DNA from: JBOGZI01 sp050697275
GTDB lineage: Bacteria > Actinomycetota > Thermoleophilia > Solirubrobacterales > 70-9
Assembly (NCBI GenBank): GCA_050697275.1
Contig: JBOGZI010000044.1
Span: 1-11,016, forward strand
Reading direction: 5' to 3'
Length of the DNA: 11,016 nucleotides
Part shown: positions 4,904-11,016 of the stretch, piece by piece
Layout: every line of letters begins with the position of its first letter
Numbering within the stretch: position 1 is the stretch's first letter
Program-made: the position numbers and the translations under genes
Notes under the pieces: generated by a model
What the model was told of the DNA's origin: nothing
The model's database searches: none
Seen by the model: the letters and a program-made list of their open reading frames with translations, nothing else

Positions 4904-7900
4904 GTGGGAGGCAACCCGCGACCACTGAGCCTGCCGCGATGCAGCTGGCGGGAGAGAGCCGTCGCCCTGACGCTCTTCGCGCTGCTTCTGCTTGCGACGG
5001 GGCTCGCCGCTGCGGCCTACGCCCAAGATCCGACGGAAACGCTCAACGAAGCCGAGCGGCAGCTGTCGGACCCCGGCAACACCTGCGCCGAGCAGCTCGG
5101 GGGGGAAAACGACTGCGATACCGAGTACACGCCGGTCGCCAAGACGACCAAGCTCTGGACCCGGATCGGAGGCGCCGAATACAGCCAAGGGGGCCCGCCG
5201 GAGCTGCCCGAGGGGGGCTCGCCGACGCCGCTCGCGGCCGACCTCTTCGCGGTCTCCTTCCGGAATCTGTTCAACGGCTTCTTCGGCGGCGATCGGTGCG
5301 AGGATCGCGACGCCGATGGGGACGAGCTCGCGAGCTGTACCCGTGTCCCGGTCATCTACCGCTACAGCCAGGAGCCGGGGCGTGACGGCGAGATCGAGGA
5401 GGTCTTCTCGGCCCCGGGACAGGGCTACGTCGCTGCGATCGCCTGGCTCGGCCCGGACCGCGCCCTGGCGGTCGGCGGCAGCGGCGCCTATCCGCGCCGC
5501 GAGCCGGGCGCCGCGCAGGTCGACGTCCCGGCGGAGGATCCCACCGGTGCCTCGGTCTCGCCGCCGCAGGACGATCCCGCCGGCGAGGCTCGCGCGTGGC
5601 TCTACCAGAACGGGAATTGGGAGGAGATCACCGACGAGCTCCCGGAGGGGATGGGGGCGCTGACCGCGCTCGACGTGGCGCCCAACGCGTTCGAGGATTG
5701 CGGGCCGGAGGCCACCGAATGCGCCTTCGCCGGTGGGTTGCGCCAGATCTGGCGCTGGCAGGACGGCGGATTCAGCGAGCAGCCGTTCACCCCGACCTCC
5801 ACCGACGAGCTAGGCAACCCGACCGTGACCCACGGCTCCGAGTGGCTGTTCCGGGTCCGCCAGCTCCGCTTCTCCCCGGAGGGCGGGCCGACCGCCGTCG
5901 CCGTGACCAGCGGCTGCTGCGGTCTCGATCCCGCCAACAACGTCGCGCGGCTCTTGGTCTACGACGCGGCCACCGGCCGCTGGGACGTGAGGCTGCTCTA
6001 TGACGGATCATCAGGCGTAATAGGCCCCGTCCAGACGCTGCCCGACAGCTATCCCGCGCTGACCTTCGCGGGTGAGAACCAGCAGTGGCTCTCGGTGGTC
6101 GCGTCGCCGGGCGGACCCGAGCAACCGGGCGAGCCGGCCTCGCGAATAGTCGGGGTCCGCTCGCTCGGTGACGAGCGGCTCAAGACCGAGAAGCTGACCG
6201 ATCCGAACCAGGCCCCAGGCGAGCTGCTTGCGTGGGGCCTGGCGACGGCAGTCGCGAGCCCCCAGGGCATCGCTCTCGGCATCGCGAGCGGCCGTGCTCA
6301 CGGCAATACCGATGTCCCCTACGAGCTCGTCAATCCCAACCTGAGCACGGTGCGCCTCACCGCCGGTGACGGCGACCTCGACTTCGGTCCGGAGGGCTTC
6401 ATCAGGAGGAACAACCTATTGGGCGCGGGGGAGGGACCTGACGGGCTCATGGATTGGGGAGTGGGCGTCCTGCGTTCGACGGGCCAGGGGATCGCCTACA
6501 CCACTGCCGCGAGGGCGTGGGGGCTCGACCCGCCGGTGCCCGTGAAGTGCCCGGACGCGGCTACCTCCACCGAGTGTCAGCCCGACGCTGAGGCCGCCCA
6601 GGAGCAGGCCCGCTCCCGGGCGCTGTTGGGCCTGGACACCTACGCCCTGAACGGCTTCCAGCTGATCGGGGACAGCGGGGTGGGGTGGGCAGTCGGCGAC
6701 AAGGGGGCGGTAGCGCGCCTCGGCGGCGAGGGGACGGTCGGCACCGCCACGCCGCCCCCGCCCCCGCCGGCTCTCGGCTCCCCCAGCCGGGCGACGCCGG
6801 GGGCGAGCCAGCCCTATGACGACTTCCGTGGGGGTGCTCGGGGGTCGGGCCCCGCCGGCCCGGTGCCGGCGCTCGCCGAGCGACCCCTGGAGCAGCTCGA
6901 TTCGCCCCGCTTCATCGCCGCCGGCTCACCCGACACACGCGTCGCGGACCTGCTGCGGTCGGACAACGACGAGGAGGTCGAGCAGATCGTGATGAGCCGG
7001 GACGGCAGCGAAGGATGGGCGATCGGCCCCGGCAACGGGGGCGCGAGAATGACCCTCTACCGCTACAGCGGCAATCGCTGGCAGCGTTGCCACGTCGAGT
7101 CGCTCCCCGGCGTGCTCGAGCCCGACCCAGCCTGCGAGGCCCTTGCCCCGTTGTGGAAGGCAGGGGTGAAGATAACGGCCGCGGCCCGGGTGCCGCTCGA
7201 GCGCGACGGCGACCCGAGCAACGACGACGAGCTCGAGATCGTTGCGGCCGGGACCTCGTATGCCGATCCGGACCAGGGCGGAGCTCCGACCGACGCGATC
7301 CTCAGATACAGAGATGGGCGCTGGGAGATCGACCGGCAGGCGATGGAGGAGATCGATGAGCCCGACGACGAGATCACCGACATCGCCTTCGTGCGCCCCG
7401 ACGACGGCTGGTTGCTGGTCGATGGAGGACAGAGCGACTTCCGCCTCTACCACTTCGACGACGACGATGGCGACGGCTGGAGGCAGTGCGAGCCCGGCGC
7501 GGTGGCGCAGGCCGAGTGTGGCGACGCGGACGACCTCATCCCGTTCAAGACCGTTCTCTCGAGCGCGCCGCCCCACCTGGCAATCGCCGGCGAGCGCGTC
7601 TATCTCTACGGCACCAAGCAGGTGGGCAGCGACCAGACGAGCGTCTTCGACGTCTCGGCGCGCTTCCCGTTCATCTTCTACAAGGATCCTGACGGCGCCT
7701 GGCGGGGCGACGACGGCGCCTACGACCCCGCCAACGCACCCGGGGGCTCGACGGCGGCCGAGCAGGGAGAGCTCTTCTCGCTCTCGGTGGTGCGACATCA
7801 GGACGGAAGCTTCTCCGGCTGGGCGCTCGGAAGGTCCGCGAGCGGTGGCGAAGCGGAGAAGCGTGCCTCCGGGTTGACGGGCAGGGGGGATCGCTCGGCG

Positions 7901-10900
7901 CTGCTGTCCCAGGGCCCGGGCCTGTTCCGGCGTCTGGGGCCCTGCGGCTCGGAGTGGGAGCAGTTCGACCCTGGGCGAGTGCGCGAATACCTGCCCCCGG
8001 AATTCGCGGCCGACGAGCCGCGCGTCGTGAGCTTCTTCGACACGGACGCGAAGGAGCGAGCGGTGCTGACGCTCAACACCCGGGGCAGCCCGAACCCGCT
8101 GCTCGCGTATGAGTCCGCCGACGGTTGCGACGGCGGAACGTGGCGCGTGCTGCCGACACCGTTCACGATGGCCCATCGCCCAGGCAACGTCACCTCGCCG
8201 ACGGGTCAGGGAGCGTTCGAGGGCGAGGTTCGGGCGCTGGCGCCGGACGGACGGGGAGGTTTCTGGATGGCGGCCGAGGGCCACCAGGCGGCGCCGTCCA
8301 CCTACTTCTACCGCTGGGCCGACCGCGCCCCGCGGCCGGTGTTCGGGGACGTGGCCCATCCGATCCGCGAGCCGATCACCTCGGGAGCGGCCGGCCCAGA
8401 CGGCAGGCTCTGGGCCGCCACCGCCTCGGGCCGCCTCTACGTCCATGACAGGGTCACGGGCTGGGACTCCGTCGAAATCGAGGGCTGGGATCGCGGACGG
8501 GTGGTCACCCGGGCCTCTCAGGCCGGAGCGGTCGCCATCGGCCCCGACGGGAGCGGCGTGGTGGTCGGCGAGAACGGCCGGATCGCGGAGATCGACCCTG
8601 GCGGTGGGGTGACTCTCGATCCCGCGGCGGCGCTCTCCTGCGGTGGGAGCTCTACCTGCTCTGTCACCAACGACCTGCGCGCGGCGGCAGTCGCCCCGGA
8701 CGACGGCTCGGCGCTGGTTGGGGGCGAGCGGAGGGCGCTCTCCTTCCGGTCCGGCGCGGGGGAATTCCGCACCGTCACACCGCCGGCGACCTCGCTGTCG
8801 GCGACGATCACGGGGATCTCAATGCCGAGCTCCGGCCGGGCCTGGCTCGTGACCGACACCGGCGACATCTTCAGCGGTGATCCCGCGAGCGGGGACTGGC
8901 AGCTGGAGAGCCTGACCCCGGACGGCGACCCGCTCGCGCGAACGCTTGACGACAAGCGCTCGCTCTCCCTGAACGCGATCTCCGTAGACGCCGGCGGGCA
9001 CGGCTATGCGGTCGGCGACGACGGGCTGATCCTCGAGCGCGACCCCGATGGGGGCGCCTCTCCCTGGCACCGAATCGCGGCCGGCTACCTGGACGATTTC
9101 CAGTCGCTCCATTACCAGCCCGGTGGCGGGATCCTGATCGGTGGCGAGAGCGGGCTGATCCTGACCGGCGAGGGCCGCTCGTTCAGCGTCGCGCGGCCGG
9201 CCGATTACTTCGATCCGTTCAGCACCGCTCGGTCCGAGCGGGAAGCGGCCAGGATGGTCGCCGTCACCGCCACACGGGGCCCCGATGGCGGTACCGAGGC
9301 GTGGGCGCTCTCCCAGGCCTCGAGCGCGGACGGGGCCCGCAGCCCGGCTCCGGGCCAGGTCCTTCACTACAGCTCGGATCCCGCCGATCCATTGCTCTCG
9401 GCGGCCGCAAAGGCTGAGCCCCTACCAGACGTCCCGGCGGTTGACTCGAACGACCTGACGATCGCGGCCTTCGGCAAGTCCGACTGCCAGCTTGAGACCG
9501 GGCAGAACCAAGTTTGCCCTGAGCCGACGGGCTCGAACCTCGCCAACGAGGTGATCACGGCCCGGGTGCGCGACGAGATCCTCGCGCGCTCCGAGCGGCC
9601 CGACGGTCCCGAGCTTGCGCTGTTCACCGGCGACGTGAACCAGACGGCCGGCTCGGGGTATCAGAAGAACACCCTCAACAGCCCGGTCGACCCGAGCGTC
9701 ATCCATCACCGCTGGGTGGAGTTCGTCGCGGATCGATTCGCCGACCCGGACGACGGCCTGCCGCTGTTTGGGGCGCTTGGCGGCCAGGACCTCTCCCATG
9801 CCCAGACCTGTCCGGCCTTCGGACTCGTCTGCGCCAGCACCCATCAGTCGCGGACGGGGTCCAACTTCGGCTGGCGCGAGGCGCTGGCGGGGATGCCGGC
9901 TCCCTGGGGCTCGGGCGAGGGAGGCAGCACGGAAGGGATCTCAATCGCACCTGTGTCCGGCTCCGGCGGCTCGATCGAAGGTGAGGACGTCAAGGTGTCC
10001 GATCCAAGCGGTTCGGTTGGCGACCGCACCGTCCCGGCCGGCGGGGCGCGAACGCACTATGCCTTCGACGTGGAGCGAGGCGGCCAGAAGGTCGCGCGCA
10101 TCGCCGTCCTCGACAGCTCGCTTCGCTCGCTCGAGGCCTCGGATCCGCTCCAGAACCCGATTGAGGCCACCGGGCAGCTGAAGTGGCTTGCCGACCTGCT
10201 GTGCCGTCCGCCGCAGACGACCGCGACCGGCGAGCCCTGCACCCGGGCGCCCGGCCAGCGGGCGGTCGTCGTCTCGAACACCCCCACCTACTCCTACGGC
10301 CCCGGGGCGCTCAGTGACACCCAGGCGGACGGCACGGCGCTCGAGTCCGTGCTGTTCGCAAACGATGTCGACCTGGTCGTCTCGGGGAGGCTGGGGTGGA
10401 ACGCCCTTTACTGGGCGATGGCGCCCGGACTTCACTGTCCCAAGGCCGGGGACCCTCAGCCCGACCCCAATAGCCCGCCCACAGGCCCGGAGTGCGCGGC
10501 CGCCACCGATTCCACGGCGGACGAGGCCATCGCCGACGCCCAGACCACCGTGGGCGAGGCGATCGGCGGCGACGGTGAAGGTGGCGGCTCGAACGGGCTT
10601 CCGTTCGTGATCGCCGCGTCGGCCGGGGGCAAGTTCGGACCGGACGGCAGCGCCTCCGGCTCCTCCGACAATGGCTTTTGGCACGGCTACACGATCGTCC
10701 ACCTCGAGGAGGACACGGGCGAGGTCTCGGTGGAACATCGCCCGGTCTTCGACTGGATCGGGATCCGGCCGGCTCCGACAGCGGGGAACCCTCCCACCCA
10801 CGTTCTGCGGGCCAACAAGAGGCTCGCCCTCGAGGGATTCGGGCGCGAGCCGGTCGGCATCGACCAGCCGGCCCGCTACGACGAGATCAACTCGCACGCG

Positions 10901-11016
10901 ATCACCCATCGCTACGACCTGCTAGCGGCCGACCCGAGCAAGCCCTGGCTCCCGGCCACCGACGAGTCGCCACCCTCGGGCCTGAGCGCCGACGGGCCGG
11001 GGAGCTGCGGTCCCTA
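4904..11016 (+). CDS. Giant secreted protein: propeller-like repeats plus degenerate metallophosphoesterase domain (3' partial)
   Basis: One reading frame stays open for 2037 codons from GTG 4904 to the window edge. GTG 4904 is chosen because a promoter-like motif ends 7 nt before it. A signal peptide covers residues 1-40 (hydrophobic core about 19-38, cleavage after AYA). The body to about 1510 carries repeated propeller-like units of YCF48/BNR flavour: GWAVGDKG (594-601), GWAIGPGNGG (704 on), VVVGENGRI (1219 on), GYAVGDDGLIL (1367 on), LIGGESGLIL (1411 on), with RW or W signatures between them. A proline-rich linker lies near 614-635, and Asp-rich, possibly calcium-binding loops at 134-142 and 852-859. 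Residues about 1517 onward resemble a calcineurin-type metallophosphoesterase with most metal ligands lost. No membrane anchor is reached before the edge. Likely role: extracellular binding or surface display; this is inference. Confidence 0.88.
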   Translation, partial: MGGNPRPLSLPRCSWRERAVALTLFALLLLATGLAAAAYAQDPTETLNEAERQLSDPGNTCAEQLGGENDCDTEYTPVAKTTKLWTRIGGAEYSQGGPPELPEGGSPTPLAADLFAVSFRNLFNGFFGGDRCEDRDADGDELASCTRVPVIYRYSQEPGRDGEIEEVFSAPGQGYVAAIAWLGPDRALAVGGSGAYPRREPGAAQVDVPAEDPTGASVSPPQDDPAGEARAWLYQNGNWEEITDELPEGMGALTALDVAPNAFEDCGPEATECAFAGGLRQIWRWQDGGFSEQPFTPTSTDELGNPTVTHGSEWLFRVRQLRFSPEGGPTAVAVTSGCCGLDPANNVARLLVYDAATGRWDVRLLYDGSSGVIGPVQTLPDSYPALTFAGENQQWLSVVASPGGPEQPGEPASRIVGVRSLGDERLKTEKLTDPNQAPGELLAWGLATAVASPQGIALGIASGRAHGNTDVPYELVNPNLSTVRLTAGDGDLDFGPEGFIRRNNLLGAGEGPDGLMDWGVGVLRSTGQGIAYTTAARAWGLDPPVPVKCPDAATSTECQPDAEAAQEQARSRALLGLDTYALNGFQLIGDSGVGWAVGDKGAVARLGGEGTVGTATPPPPPPALGSPSRATPGASQPYDDFRGGARGSGPAGPVPALAERPLEQLDSPRFIAAGSPDTRVADLLRSDNDEEVEQIVMSRDGSEGWAIGPGNGGARMTLYRYSGNRWQRCHVESLPGVLEPDPACEALAPLWKAGVKITAAARVPLERDGDPSNDDELEIVAAGTSYADPDQGGAPTDAILRYRDGRWEIDRQAMEEIDEPDDEITDIAFVRPDDGWLLVDGGQSDFRLYHFDDDDGDGWRQCEPGAVAQAECGDADDLIPFKTVLSSAPPHLAIAGERVYLYGTKQVGSDQTSVFDVSARFPFIFYKDPDGAWRGDDGAYDPANAPGGSTAAEQGELFSLSVVRHQDGSFSGWALGRSASGGEAEKRASGLTGRGDRSALLSQGPGLFRRLGPCGSEWEQFDPGRVREYLPPEFAADEPRVVSFFDTDAKERAVLTLNTRGSPNPLLAYESADGCDGGTWRVLPTPFTMAHRPGNVTSPTGQGAFEGEVRALAPDGRGGFWMAAEGHQAAPSTYFYRWADRAPRPVFGDVAHPIREPITSGAAGPDGRLWAATASGRLYVHDRVTGWDSVEIEGWDRGRVVTRASQAGAVAIGPDGSGVVVGENGRIAEIDPGGGVTLDPAAALSCGGSSTCSVTNDLRAAAVAPDDGSALVGGERRALSFRSGAGEFRTVTPPATSLSATITGISMPSSGRAWLVTDTGDIFSGDPASGDWQLESLTPDGDPLARTLDDKRSLSLNAISVDAGGHGYAVGDDGLILERDPDGGASPWHRIAAGYLDDFQSLHYQPGGGILIGGESGLILTGEGRSFSVARPADYFDPFSTARSEREAARMVAVTATRGPDGGTEAWALSQASSADGARSPAPGQVLHYSSDPADPLLSAAAKAEPLPDVPAVDSNDLTIAAFGKSDCQLETGQNQVCPEPTGSNLANEVITARVRDEILARSERPDGPELALFTGDVNQTAGSGYQKNTLNSPVDPSVIHHRWVEFVADRFADPDDGLPLFGALGGQDLSHAQTCPAFGLVCASTHQSRTGSNFGWREALAGMPAPWGSGEGGSTEGISIAPVSGSGGSIEGEDVKVSDPSGSVGDRTVPAGGARTHYAFDVERGGQKVARIAVLDSSLRSLEASDPLQNPIEATGQLKWLADLLCRPPQTTATGEPCTRAPGQRAVVVSNTPTYSYGPGALSDTQADGTALESVLFANDVDLVVSGRLGWNALYWAMAPGLHCPKAGDPQPDPNSPPTGPECAAATDSTADEAIADAQTTVGEAIGGDGEGGGSNGLPFVIAASAGGKFGPDGSASGSSDNGFWHGYTIVHLEEDTGEVSVEHRPVFDWIGIRPAPTAGNPPTHVLRANKRLALEGFGREPVGIDQPARYDEINSHAITHRYDLLAADPSKPWLPATDESPPSGLSADGPGSCGP

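Noticed and set aside
4254..4925. 223-aa open frame on the minus strand
   Set aside because: It lies opposite the six-cysteine secreted protein, which has a clear signal peptide and paired cysteines; the minus frame shows neither domain nor start signals.
6926..8446. 506-aa open frame on the minus strand
   Set aside because: It is an antisense shadow of the giant gene: Arg/Gly/Val-rich, without recognisable domains, in a region where the + strand frame has coherent propeller repeats.
9941..10909. 322-aa open frame on the minus strand
   Set aside because: It is an antisense shadow of the metallophosphoesterase-like region, which has clear family motif order on the + strand.
1..11016. Mobile elements, CRISPR, tRNA or rRNA genes
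   Set aside because: I found no transposase or integrase frame, no regularly spaced repeats and no clover-leaf or rRNA-like sequence on either strand.

Overview
The window is a high-GC chromosomal stretch from an actinobacterium-like genome. The evidence is strong G/C preference at third codon positions, GTG starts, apparent leaderless transcripts, TAnnnT-type -10 boxes and many secreted or lipid-anchored proteins. A deep-branching lineage such as Thermoleophilia/Solirubrobacterales would fit, but that placement is a guess. I see no mobile element, CRISPR array, tRNA or rRNA.

Layout. Positions 1-1025 hold the 3' end of a gene for a membrane-anchored protein, translationally coupled (ATGA overlap) to a gene for a membrane-anchored extracytoplasmic protein. 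A 9-bp hairpin terminator follows. A small basic protein gene (1185-1427) stands alone. Two ECF-type sigma factor genes then lie in tandem (1533-2267 and 2323-2958). A lipoprotein gene (2966-3439) points back at them, ending 7 bp from the second sigma gene. From 3598 to the window end, three genes on the + strand encode secreted proteins: a 171-aa four-cysteine protein, a 196-aa protein with six cysteines after its signal peptide, and a giant protein of at least 2037 residues that runs off the right edge.

Most interesting point. The second sigma gene and all three secreted-protein genes are preceded by the same bipartite motif, [AG][AT]AAC-N17-CGTKnT. This has the shape of an ECF promoter (AAC in the -35, CGT in the -10). 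At three of the four sites the motif ends 6-7 nt before a GTG codon, which predicts leaderless transcripts and fixes the starts at 2323, 4260 and 4904. The first sigma gene instead has a housekeeping-type promoter (TTGACG-N17-TAGGCT) ending 8 nt before its ATG. I infer a small regulon: a sigma cascade (sigma 1 turns on sigma 2) or an autoregulated sigma 2, driving the adjacent secreted proteins, with no recognisable anti-sigma factor gene in the window.

The giant protein joins a long array of beta-propeller-like (YCF48/BNR-type) repeats to a C-terminal region that reads like a calcineurin-type metallophosphoesterase. Nearly all of its metal-binding motif residues are replaced, so it may be a pseudoenzyme used for binding or display.
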